DNA of 7,124 nt from NCBI GenBank assembly GCA_046315175.1, contig JBKDBK010000109.1:1-7124 (forward strand), in the 5' to 3' direction. Within the stretch, counting starts at the first letter, position 1, and each line of letters starts with the position of its first letter. Under the pieces are notes generated by a model that saw nothing but the letters and a program-made list of their open reading frames with translations, made no database searches and was not told the origin of the DNA. A program made the position numbers and the translations under genes. Of this stretch, positions 1 to 6,999 are shown in pieces. This stretch comes from UBA8828 sp046315175 (GTDB taxonomy: Bacteria; Verrucomicrobiota; Verrucomicrobiia; Opitutales; UBA953).

Positions 1-1
1 C

Positions 2-187
2 GGGGCGTGGGATAGCAACTCCGGTGCCGGCGCGACTGCCGGCACCGGCGGCTCCGGTATCGGCGGCAACGGCTCCACCAGCGGCAACGCCTCCTCCGGC
101 GCCGACCACACCGGCTCCGGCGGACGTGGCGTCGGTACCCAGGGCGCCGGCGGCGCCGGCGGCTCGGGCATCATCATCATCCGCTAC
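2..187 (+). other. Gly-rich segment ending in GGSGIIIIRY
   Basis: Residues 1-62 of the surface protein are mostly Gly, Ser, Ala and Thr. They close with GGSGIIIIRY at 158-187. This Gly-rich run followed by a hydrophobic strand and Arg-Tyr is a recurrent ending of glycine-rich domains in phage tail and bacterial secreted proteins. Downstream, GYTVHSFTHNG (251-283) resembles the opening strand of another such domain. The assignment is from memory of the motif and no profile was run. Confidence 0.5.
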
Positions 188-3100
188 CAGTCCGCAACCC
201 CGGGGATTGGCGCCGGCGGCACCGAGGTCGCCGGCTCGGGCTCCGCCTCCGGCTACACCGTCCATTCCTTCACCCACAACGGAACCACCGGGGTCGCGCA
301 GTTCGACCTTGCCTCCGCCGCCCCCGTCGGCCTCGGCTCCACCGTCTCCTCGGACATCACCGGCGCCGGTTCCCTCACCCTGGCCTCCGTCGGCCGCGGC
401 ATTTACACCGGAACCGCCGCCCACACCGGCGGCACCAATGTCAACGCCGGCACCTTCCAGCTCGGCAACGGCTCCTCCGGAGGCTCGCTTGGCGGTGCCG
501 TCGCCGTCGCCTCCGGCGCTACTCTCGAGTACAACCGCTCCGCCGACGGCGCGTTCGACTCCCTTTCCGGCGCGGGCAGCCTCGCCAAGAAGGCCTCCGG
601 GAGCCTCACCATTGGCGACGCCGCGTCCTTCTCCGGCGCCGTCTCCGTCCAGGCGGGCCGAATCCGGCTCGGTTCCTCCGGCGCCCTCGGCAGCGGCCTC
701 GTCACCCTCTCGGGAGGCTCCCTCTCCTCCGACGGTTCCTCGGCCCGCACCGTTTCCAACAACCTGTCGGTCACCGCCGTCAGCACCACCCTGGGAGACT
801 CCCTGGACAACGGGGCCCTCACGCTGTCGGGCACCACAACCCTCGGAGCGGGCCAGGACCGCTACCTCTCCGTCCTCTCCGATGTCACCGTCACCGGCGA
901 GCTGGCCGGTTCGGTCGGCCTGCTGAAGAACGGTGCCGGCACCCTCACGCTCTCGGGCACCACCTCCTACTCCGGCGCGACCCGGGTCAACGCCGGCACG
1001 CTTCGCATCCTGAACACCCACAACAACGCTATCCTCAACATCTTCTCGGGCACGGTCGAGGTCGGCGATGGCGGCACCTCCGGCCAACTTGGCACCGGTG
1101 ACGTTTACATCGGCGTCGGCTCCACCCTTGTCCTCGACCGGTCCGACAGCTACACCGTCGCCAACAATCTCAGGAATTTGACCTCGGCGGCCAACCACGG
1201 CACCCTGGTCAAGCGCGGCGCGGGCACCCTCACCCTGACCGGCACCGGAGCCGCCTTCAACAACTCCGCCGTCTTCTCCGGCTTGATCAAGGTCGAGCAG
1301 GGGGATGTCGTCTACAATGCGACCGGGCGGAACGGCTCGGCCGCCATCATCGCCGAGGTCGCCGCCGGCACCCACTTCACCTTGGTCGACAATTCCTTCC
1401 CGGCCGGAACCTCAAGCTATTACCCGCGGGTGCTCAGCACATCCGGGGCCGGCTCCGTCACCCTGACCGGCACCGCCGGCCGGAACCTGTGGGGTGCCTC
1501 CCAGCTCGCCCACACCGGCGGCACCGTCATCGACGGCGCCGCCCTCATGCTGAACAACCCCAACACCGGCTTCGCCACCGGCAGCTCGCTTGTCATCCGC
1601 GGCGGCGGTGTGCTGTCCAACCAGCTCGCCCTCTCGCTGGGCTCGGTGCTGGTTGAGTCCGGCTACATCGCCGGCGGTTCGCTCCATGCGACCTCGCTTG
1701 AGGTCAGGCAAGGCAATGTCTACACGCGCCTTTCCGACACCACCTCGCTGCTCAAGACCTCCGAGGGTGTCACCCAGCTGGAATCGGTTAATCTCACCCG
1801 CACCGGCGCGACCCGCATTGAGGGCGGCATCCTGTGGATCACCCAGGCGAGCGCGCTCGGCGCCGGCAATGTCGAGGTCGCCGGCGGCACCCTGCGGCTT
1901 CACCTGGGATTGGAAACCGCACCCCCGAAGCTGAAGCTCGCCTCGCTCCTGCTTGAGGGCGGCAGCGTCGTCAACGCCCCCCATCTCGGCTCTGAAATCG
2001 ATGCCTCCCTGCTCGACCTGCGCTCCGGAACCCTCGCCGTCCGCCTCGGCGGCGCCGGCGCGATGACCAAGACCACCGCGGGCACCGTCCTGCTCTCGGC
2101 CAGCAACACCAAGTTCTCCGGGTCGGTGACCGTGTCCGACGGCACCCTGCAGCTCGGTACCGTCACCTCCCTCGGCTCGGCCAGCGTCCTCCTCGAGGGC
2201 GGCACCATCCAGCTGGCCGGCACCACCCGCGTCGGCTACTTCGAGCAGACTGGCGGCACCGTCACGGGGGGCACCCTCATCTCCTCCCAAATCCTGACCG
2301 AGAGCGGCACCCTCGGCGCCGTCATCGCCGATGGATCCGGCTTCGCCGCGGGCATTCTCAAGCGCACCGCCGGCACCACGCAGGTCACCGCCGCCAACAC
2401 CTTCACCGGCGTGGTCAGCGTCCAGAATGGCACTCTGCAGCTCGCCGGCAACGGCGCCTTCGCCTCCGCCATCCGCCTCGCCACCCGCCAGGGCGGCACC
2501 CTCGACCTCAACGGCAAGTCGCAGGCCTTGGATGGCATCTCTGGTGACGGCGCCATCACGCTCGGCACCGGCGGCGCCCTCACCGTCTCCTCCGCCTCCA
2601 GCTCGGTCTTCGATGGCGCCCTCTCGGGCAACGGCTCGCTGACCAAGTCCGGGGCTGGCACCCTCACCCTCGCCGGCGCCGCCTCCCACACCGGCGGCAC
2701 CTCCGTGACGGGCGGCACCTTGGTCGTCAACGGGACCCTCGGCTCCGGCACGCTCGCCGTGGCCTCCGGCGCCACCCTCGGCGGCTCTGGCACCATCGGC
2801 GGCGCGACCGTCATCTCCGGTATCCACACCCCGGGCAACTCACCCGGACTCCAGACCTTCAACTCGGCACTCACCTACCAGACCGGCGCCGAGATCCAGT
2901 GGGAACTCGCCGCCCAAAGCGACCTCGAGGCCGACCGGGGCGTGTTCTTCGATGGTATCGATGTTGCCGGCAACCTCACGTTCACCGGCCCCGTCAATGT
3001 CCTTGCCGCCTTCGCCCTCGACGGCTCCAACGTCGACTGGGCCAACGACTTCTGGTCCTCGGGCCGCAGCTGGAAGCTCTTCGATGTCGGGGGCTCCGTC

Positions 3101-3328
3101 AGCGGCTTCGAGTTCCTTTCCCTCGCGGCGGCCGGGGCCCTGGATGCCGAGGGACAATCCCTCGCCACGGTTCGCGACGGTGCCGGCTTCAGCCTCAGCC
3201 TCCGATCCGGCGACGTCTTCATCGACTACATCGCCCCTATCCCCGAGCCCTCGACCTACGGCCTCATCCTCGGCGGCCTCGCCCTCGTCGGCGCCGCGGT
3301 CCGCCGCCGGCGCGCGAAGCGCGCCTGA
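2..3328 (+). CDS. PEP-CTERM-sorted beta-strand-repeat surface protein, 5' partial
   Basis: The frame is open from the left edge to a TGA at 3326-3328, giving 1108 residues with no start in view. Residues 1-62 are Gly-rich and end in GGSGIIIIRY. Residues 121-910 carry about nine degenerate copies of the autotransporter-associated beta-strand repeat; the clearest reads LVKRGAGTLTLTGTG (402-416). A PGNSPG turn (944-949) leads into a C-terminal domain, and a PEP-CTERM tail starts at residue 1081. Proteins of this family are exported, fold as a right-handed beta-helix and are sorted to the surface or matrix by an exosortase; this role is inferred from the family. There is no autotransporter barrel, so the PEP tail replaces it. 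A TTG at 1178 is internal: the same repeat pattern continues upstream of it, and no in-frame ATG, GTG or TTG precedes it. The ligand and exact role are unknown. Confidence 0.88.
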   Translation, partial: GAWDSNSGAGATAGTGGSGIGGNGSTSGNASSGADHTGSGGRGVGTQGAGGAGGSGIIIIRYQSATPGIGAGGTEVAGSGSASGYTVHSFTHNGTTGVAQFDLASAAPVGLGSTVSSDITGAGSLTLASVGRGIYTGTAAHTGGTNVNAGTFQLGNGSSGGSLGGAVAVASGATLEYNRSADGAFDSLSGAGSLAKKASGSLTIGDAASFSGAVSVQAGRIRLGSSGALGSGLVTLSGGSLSSDGSSARTVSNNLSVTAVSTTLGDSLDNGALTLSGTTTLGAGQDRYLSVLSDVTVTGELAGSVGLLKNGAGTLTLSGTTSYSGATRVNAGTLRILNTHNNAILNIFSGTVEVGDGGTSGQLGTGDVYIGVGSTLVLDRSDSYTVANNLRNLTSAANHGTLVKRGAGTLTLTGTGAAFNNSAVFSGLIKVEQGDVVYNATGRNGSAAIIAEVAAGTHFTLVDNSFPAGTSSYYPRVLSTSGAGSVTLTGTAGRNLWGASQLAHTGGTVIDGAALMLNNPNTGFATGSSLVIRGGGVLSNQLALSLGSVLVESGYIAGGSLHATSLEVRQGNVYTRLSDTTSLLKTSEGVTQLESVNLTRTGATRIEGGILWITQASALGAGNVEVAGGTLRLHLGLETAPPKLKLASLLLEGGSVVNAPHLGSEIDASLLDLRSGTLAVRLGGAGAMTKTTAGTVLLSASNTKFSGSVTVSDGTLQLGTVTSLGSASVLLEGGTIQLAGTTRVGYFEQTGGTVTGGTLISSQILTESGTLGAVIADGSGFAAGILKRTAGTTQVTAANTFTGVVSVQNGTLQLAGNGAFASAIRLATRQGGTLDLNGKSQALDGISGDGAITLGTGGALTVSSASSSVFDGALSGNGSLTKSGAGTLTLAGAASHTGGTSVTGGTLVVNGTLGSGTLAVASGATLGGSGTIGGATVISGIHTPGNSPGLQTFNSALTYQTGAEIQWELAAQSDLEADRGVFFDGIDVAGNLTFTGPVNVLAAFALDGSNVDWANDFWSSGRSWKLFDVGGSVSGFEFLSLAAAGALDAEGQSLATVRDGAGFSLSLRSGDVFIDYIAPIPEPSTYGLILGGLALVGAAVRRRRAKRA
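362..2731 (+). repeat. Array of about nine beta-strand repeats (PATR type) within the CDS
   Basis: Protein-level repeats of the type G-x-L-x-K-x-G-A-G-T-L-T-L-x-G, followed by a GGT-x-V-x-x-G-T-L strand, lie at about 362-466, 569-673, 908-1012, 1199-1312, 1445-1558, 1745-1846, 2057-2158, 2351-2449 and 2627-2731. The third, fourth and ninth are the most canonical; the first and sixth are degenerate. Spacing is irregular (roughly 200-340 bases), as expected for a beta-helix with insertions. Some DNA identity remains: an 18-base exact repeat at 1230-1247 and 1458-1475, and a 15-base exact repeat coding HTGGT at 422-436, 1511-1525 and 2687-2701. Confidence 0.8.
3242..3325 (+). other. PEP-CTERM sorting signal
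   Basis: The last 28 residues of the surface protein begin with PEPSTYG, continue with a hydrophobic stretch (LILGGLALVGAAV) and end in a basic cluster, RRRRAKRA. This is the classic three-part PEP-CTERM tail recognised by an exosortase, which is expected to cleave near the Pro-Glu-Pro and release or transfer the protein at the cell surface. The exosortase gene is not in this window. Confidence 0.93.
3309..3325. repeat. Inverted repeat at the 3' end of the surface-protein gene
   Basis: GGCGCGC (3309-3315) and GCGCGCC (3319-3325) form a perfect 7-bp stem around a GAA loop, directly before the TGA stop. It lies within codons for the basic tail, so it may be only a by-product of Arg/Ala codons. 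It could also act as a stop-proximal RNA hairpin. Confidence 0.35.
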
Positions 3329-3370
3329 GGCGCCCGACCGGCTCCAAGGGAAAGTCAGGGCGGGAACGGC

Positions 3371-3392
3371 AGGGCGCCTTGGGAGGCGCCCT
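3371..3392. terminator. Terminator-like hairpin between convergent genes
   Basis: AGGGCGCCT (3371-3379) and AGGCGCCCT (3384-3392) form a perfect 9-bp stem with a TGGG loop. It sits in the 90-base gap (3329-3418) between the + strand surface-protein gene and the - strand ATPase gene, so it could serve both directions. Neither side has a run of T, so this is not a textbook intrinsic terminator. The rest of the gap shows nothing recognisable. Confidence 0.5.
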
Positions 3393-3418
3393 CCGCTCCG
3401 CCGCCCGCCGCCGGGCCT

Positions 3419-4024
3419 CTAGCCCAGGCCGTCGACCCGGTCGCACGCGCCCGCCAACTCGGCCGAGTGCGTCGCGACCACCGCCGCGCCGCCCGCCTCC
3501 GCAAAGGCTCGCAACACCCGGACAAGCCGCTCGCGACGATCCCCATCCAGCCCCGCATCCGGCTCGTCCATCAGCAGGATCTTCCCCGCCGGCTCGCCCA
3601 GCTGGGCCAGGCAGCGCGCCAGGTGCGCCACCCGCCGCTCGCCGCCCGAGAGCCCCGCCACCGCGCTGCGCTCGAGGTGCGCGACGCCCAGGCGCGCGAG
3701 GATCTCCCGGCCTCCCGGGCCGCCCAGCGCCACCAGCTCGCCCACCGTCAGGTTCCACACACACGACGGCTGCTGCTCCAGCAGCGCCCTCCGCGCCGCC
3801 AGCGCCGCCGGCGTCCATTCCCCAAGCGGTCGTCCCGCCACGCGGAGCTCGCCCGCCCCGAGCTCGCCCGACAACACCCGGAGCAGCGTCGTCTTCCCCG
3901 ATCCGTTCGGGCCCAGCAGCGCCACGCGCTCGCCCGCCTCCAGCCGGAAGTCCCGCCCGCGCAAAACCTCCCGGTCTCCGAAGGCGACCGTCGCGCCGCG
4001 CAGCTCGAGCAGCGGGTCAGACAT
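3419..4024 (-). CDS. ABC transporter ATP-binding protein, FecE/BtuD/HmuV type, short
   Basis: This 201-residue protein is the ATPase expected to power the permease encoded just upstream. It shows Walker A GPNGSGKT (38-45), a Q-loop around Q84-Q85, the signature LSGGE (125-129), Walker B ILLMDEP (149-155), the D-loop GLD (158-160) and the H-loop H186. All catalytic elements are present, so it should hydrolyse ATP. The family is usually about 250 residues. Here the protein stops 15 residues after the H-loop at a TAG, losing the usual tail after the last strand. The start at 4024 is chosen because the frame upstream is an Arg/Trp-rich out-of-frame reading of the permease, and because MSDPLLELRG is a typical N-terminus. 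ATGTCTGA overlaps the permease stop by 8 bases, suggesting translational coupling. The substrate (siderophore iron, haem or corrinoid) cannot be told from the ATPase. Confidence 0.9.
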   Translation of the reverse strand: MSDPLLELRGATVAFGDREVLRGRDFRLEAGERVALLGPNGSGKTTLLRVLSGELGAGELRVAGRPLGEWTPAALAARRALLEQQPSCVWNLTVGELVALGGPGGREILARLGVAHLERSAVAGLSGGERRVAHLARCLAQLGEPAGKILLMDEPDAGLDGDRRERLVRVLRAFAEAGGAAVVATHSAELAGACDRVDGLG

Positions 4025-4955
4025 GGCGCCTCGCCAGCCACAGGAAGGCCGGAGCTCCCACCAAGGCCACCAGCGCGCTCGCCGGCAGCGGCTTGCCCAG
4101 CAGGCCGACCCTGCCCGCCGTGTCCGCCGCCAGCACCACCAGCGCGCCCGCCGCCGCGGACGTCGGGAGCAGCCACGCATGGCGCGGTCCCGTCAGGGCC
4201 CGCGCCAGGTGCGGGGCCAGCAGGCCCACGAAGGCCATCTGCCCGCAAAGGCACGTCGCCGCGCCGGCGGCGACCGACGTCAGGAGCGCCGCCCTTCGGC
4301 CCGTCGCACCCGGATCCACGCCCGCCAGCCACGCCCCCGTCTCGCCCAGCCCCAGCGCATCGAGCCGCCGCGCCATCAGCCAAAGTCCCAGGACCGCCGC
4401 GCCCGCCGCCATCGTCGGCCAAGCCGCCAATTCCAAGGTCATGTGCCCCAGCCAGCTCCCCGCCTGCACCATCGCCAGGGTCGACCTCGATTCGTCCGCC
4501 CACGCCGTCAGCGCGAGCGTCGCCGCGCCCGCCAGCGCGTTGATGCCTAGGCCCGCGAGAAGCAGGCCCGACGGGCTCTTCCCGCGGGCGAAGGCAACCA
4601 AGGCGAGCGTCGCCGCCAGGGCGCCCGCCCCCGCGGCCACCGGCAGCAGCCAAGGCTTCTCCCACGCCACACCCGCGCCCAGCGCCACCAACGCCGTCAC
4701 CCCCAGCAAGGCCCCGCCGAAGACGCCCGTCAGCCCCGGATCCGCCAGCGGGTTGCGGAACAACCCCTGCTGCGCCGCCCCCGCCGCGCCCAGCGCCGCG
4801 CCCGCCACCATCGCGCCCAGCACGCGCGGCAGCCGCAGCAGCACCAGCTCGCCGTTCAGCCCCGCGCCCCATCCGTCCACGCCCACCCACACCGCGGCCA
4901 AGCCCGCCGCCAGCGTGACCAGCACCAACGCGCCGAGTGTCGCCAGCCGGCTCAT
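4017..4955 (-). CDS. FecCD/BtuC-family ABC importer permease
   Basis: This 312-residue, very hydrophobic protein is an inner-membrane permease of the FecCD family, which moves iron-siderophores, haem or cobalamin into the cytoplasm. Family landmarks appear in order: first membrane segment (about 4-25), LRLPRVLGA (40-48), QGLFRNPLADP (63-73), AGLGINALAGA (134-144), QAGSW (164-168), FVGLLAPHLAR (242-252), ADTAGR (277-282) and LVGAPAFLWL (298-307). It is slightly shorter than the usual 320-350 residues but looks complete. The ATG at 4955 is the first possible start after the upstream gene's TGA, leaving a 4-base gap. A GAGGG sits almost against the ATG, partly made of that TGA, so initiation probably depends on coupling. 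The ATPase follows with an 8-base overlap. No substrate-binding protein lies beside it, so the substrate cannot be assigned. Confidence 0.92.
   Translation of the reverse strand: MSRLATLGALVLVTLAAGLAAVWVGVDGWGAGLNGELVLLRLPRVLGAMVAGAALGAAGAAQQGLFRNPLADPGLTGVFGGALLGVTALVALGAGVAWEKPWLLPVAAGAGALAATLALVAFARGKSPSGLLLAGLGINALAGAATLALTAWADESRSTLAMVQAGSWLGHMTLELAAWPTMAAGAAVLGLWLMARRLDALGLGETGAWLAGVDPGATGRRAALLTSVAAGAATCLCGQMAFVGLLAPHLARALTGPRHAWLLPTSAAAGALVVLAADTAGRVGLLGKPLPASALVALVGAPAFLWLARRHV
4029..4032 (-). promoter_or_regulatory. Ribosome binding site of the ATPase gene
   Basis: On the - strand GAGG lies four bases before the ATG at 4024, inside the last codons of the permease. It supports the 4024 start over any longer reading. 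The motif is short and the spacing slightly tight, so it may rely on coupling to permease translation. Confidence 0.4.
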
Positions 4956-4959
4956 GCCC

Positions 4960-6984
4960 TCAGCGGCCGAAAGGGAAGGGCAGCAAGCCCGGCCCCGTCG
5001 GCGCCCCCTGCGTCGGAGGAGGCGGCGTCCGCTCCGCCGGGGCGCGCGGCGACACCCGGAGCGACTCCAGCAGGTTGGTCTTGATGTCGTTGAACGTCCC
5101 CCCGATCGCGAACGCCGGGCCCTGCCTCATCCCGTCCGGCGTCGGCAAGCCCGCGTCGTAGCCGAGCGTTGTGAAATTCTGCCCCAGGATCCCCCCGCCC
5201 CGCACCTCCGCCGCGAAGTCCAGCGGCCAATCCGCCATGCCCGCGCCCGGCCGCGGCGAGATCGCCCCGCTCAGCCTGAAGCCCAGCGCCTCGCCCGCCG
5301 TCTCCAACTTCGCCACCCGCAGCGTCCCGTCGGGCTGCCGCGTCGCCCTCAGCTCCAGCTTCGTGAAGCGGTAATCCGTCACCGCCTTCTGCAATTCCCT
5401 CAGGGTCTGCGCGATCAGCGCCACGCGCGCCGCGCGCTCCGCGTCCTTGCCCTTGCCAAACGCCGCCGTCAGCGCCGCCACGCCCAGCCCGATGTCCGCG
5501 ATCTCGCCCGCCTGCTCCGAGATCGCCGCGGCCGACCTCGGCAGCCGCGCCCGGCCGCCGGCCGAGTCCACGTCCGCCTCCAGCGCCAGGTTCGGCGCCA
5601 GCCGCCCCGTCACCTGGCCCCACGACGCCGCCCGCAGACGCGCGTCCAGCTTGCCCTCGAGGTTGCCCTCCATGCCCGGAATCGCCTTGCCCACCTGGGC
5701 CAGGTCCGCCCCCGCCAGCCGGCCGTTGCCGGCCAGCACATAGGGCCCCCGCGCCGCCGTCCGGTTGAACGCCAGCGTTCCCTCGCCCACCAGCGTCCCG
5801 CCCAGCACCGTGCCGGTCAGCGACGCCACCTTCGCCACCTCCGGGTCCAGCGTCGCCAAGAGCGTCACGTTCTCCGCCCGCAGCTCGCCCAGCGTGCCCA
5901 GCCCAAGCCGCGCCTCGAGCGTGCCCGTGTGCCCGGCCCAGACCGGTTCCGCGTCCGGGCGGATCGTCGCCGGGTCGGGCGCCTCCGCCGGGTCTCCCTC
6001 CGGCGGCGCCAGGCCGATCAGGTCCTCCAGCACCACCGTCCGCAGGTCGATTCTCGCCTCCCAGTTCGTCGCCTTCCCCGCGACCTTGCGCGTCACGCCA
6101 AACGTTCCCTCGCTCACGCCGCCCGCGCCCAGCCGGAACGATCCCTCGATGCGGTCGCCGCCCGCCGTCTCCCGCGCGCTCGCCTGCAGCCTCGCCGAGT
6201 TCACCCGCAGCGCCCGGTCCCGGAAGCCGGCCTCGCGCAGCGTCAGCTCCGCGGCCACCCCGCCGGACTCCGCCGGGCCGACCGTCAGCCGATAGTTGCC
6301 TCCCGCCAGCTGGGCCAGGGGCCCCGCGAAGGGCTGAAGCGCGATCGCGCCCAGCTCGCCCGTCACCTCGCCCGTCGGCCAGCCGCCGCCCAGCGGCACC
6401 GTCGCGCCGCCCGTCGCCAGCGTCCTGCCGCCGCTGCGCAGGTCCGTCTTCTCGAATTTAAGGACCGACTTCCCCCCGAACGCCAAATCGATCTCGGTGC
6501 TCAGCTCGCAGTCGCGCAGGTAGGGCGTCCCCGCCCACGACACCGCCGCGCGCGCGAACCGCACCGGCCCGGACTCGCTCCGCACATACCAGCTCCCGTC
6601 GCTCCTCGAGCCCACCGTCAGGTCGGCCTTCTCCAGCGTGCCCGCCAAGCCGAGCCCCGGCACCAGCGCCGCGACCGTCTCCAGCGGCAGGTTCTCCGCC
6701 CGCACCTCGGCCAGCGCGCCCTGCGGCAGGGCCTCGCCCAGCGCCACCTCCGCGCGCTGCCGCAGGCGCAGCAGCGTCACCTCGCCCCGCGAGATCCTAC
6801 CCTCGCCGCCCGCGACCACCGGCGCCTTGCCCGCGGCGGCGCTCACCTTCGCGCCCACCTCCGCGACCGTTCCCCGCAGGCGCTCCAACGGCAAATTCTC
6901 CCAGCCCGGCTGCCCCGCCAGGTCGCCCAAATCCACCCGCACCCGCCCGTCCGCCTCCCAGCCGCCGCCGGTCCCCGGCCGCAG
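4960..6984 (-). CDS. AsmA-like envelope protein, 5' end lost
   Basis: About 674 residues are supported up to a TGA at 4960-4962. The protein is rich in short alternating strands with repeated Gly turns. Two stretches fit the C-terminal region of AsmA-family proteins: LTGTVLGGTLVGEGTLAFN (389-407) and the later YRFTKLELRA...DGTLRVAKLETAGEALGFRLSGAI block (538-575). The RAEN motif occurs at 95-98 and 369-372, hinting at a repeated unit. The tail from about 646 is Pro-rich. AsmA-like proteins are periplasmic, anchored in the inner membrane, and linked to outer-membrane assembly or phospholipid transport; membership here is by eye. The usual N-terminal membrane anchor is missing because protein-like coding on this strand ends near 6984. 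The frame does stay open to the right edge, with a TTG at 7110, but that extra stretch is Ser/Arg/Pro-rich and looks antisense. The permease gene follows after 4 bases. Confidence 0.6.
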   Translation of the reverse strand: MRPGTGGGWEADGRVRVDLGDLAGQPGWENLPLERLRGTVAEVGAKVSAAAGKAPVVAGGEGRISRGEVTLLRLRQRAEVALGEALPQGALAEVRAENLPLETVAALVPGLGLAGTLEKADLTVGSRSDGSWYVRSESGPVRFARAAVSWAGTPYLRDCELSTEIDLAFGGKSVLKFEKTDLRSGGRTLATGGATVPLGGGWPTGEVTGELGAIALQPFAGPLAQLAGGNYRLTVGPAESGGVAAELTLREAGFRDRALRVNSARLQASARETAGGDRIEGSFRLGAGGVSEGTFGVTRKVAGKATNWEARIDLRTVVLEDLIGLAPPEGDPAEAPDPATIRPDAEPVWAGHTGTLEARLGLGTLGELRAENVTLLATLDPEVAKVASLTGTVLGGTLVGEGTLAFNRTAARGPYVLAGNGRLAGADLAQVGKAIPGMEGNLEGKLDARLRAASWGQVTGRLAPNLALEADVDSAGGRARLPRSAAAISEQAGEIADIGLGVAALTAAFGKGKDAERAARVALIAQTLRELQKAVTDYRFTKLELRATRQPDGTLRVAKLETAGEALGFRLSGAISPRPGAGMADWPLDFAAEVRGGGILGQNFTTLGYDAGLPTPDGMRQGPAFAIGGTFNDIKTNLLESLRVSPRAPAERTPPPPTQGAPTGPGLLPFPFGR

Positions 6985-6999
6985 CGAGGCGCGGCTGGG
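6957..6999. repeat. Inverted repeat flanking the coding-strand switch
   Basis: CCCAGCCGC (6957-6965) and GCGGCTGGG (6991-6999) are perfect 9-bp inverted copies separated by 25 bases. They bracket the point where the protein-like frame changes from the - to the + strand. They could mark an inversion or template-switch site, or be chance in GC-rich DNA. Confidence 0.4.

Noticed and set aside
24..926. 300-codon + strand open frame rich in Pro, Ala and Ser
   Set aside because: It is a shadow in the wrong frame. The adjacent frame through the same bases gives beta-strand repeats and continues for 1108 codons.
362..2731. Possible CRISPR or tandem DNA array from repeated motifs
   Set aside because: Spacing is irregular, most copies match only at protein level, and the whole region is one open reading frame.
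1412..2827. 471-codon - strand open frame rich in Gly and Ala
   Set aside because: It is antisense to the repeat-protein gene, low in complexity and without recognisable motifs; long antisense frames are expected at this GC content.
2831..3328. Autotransporter beta-barrel at the C-terminus of the repeat protein
   Set aside because: The region after the repeats is only about 160 residues, lacks a terminal aromatic strand and ends in a PEP-CTERM tail.
3329..3418. Missing C-terminal tail of the ATPase in another frame after a frameshift
   Set aside because: The frames past the TAG give Gly/Ala/Pro-rich or Arg-rich sequence with no similarity to the usual tail, and the hairpin lies there.
4025..4180. 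52-residue N-terminal extension of the ATPase
   Set aside because: The extension is Arg/Trp-rich and overlaps the permease C-terminus out of frame; the ATG at 4024 gives a normal ABC N-terminus.
3467..4543. 358-codon + strand open frame rich in Arg and Pro
   Set aside because: It is antisense to the ATPase and permease, both of which carry clear family motifs on the - strand.
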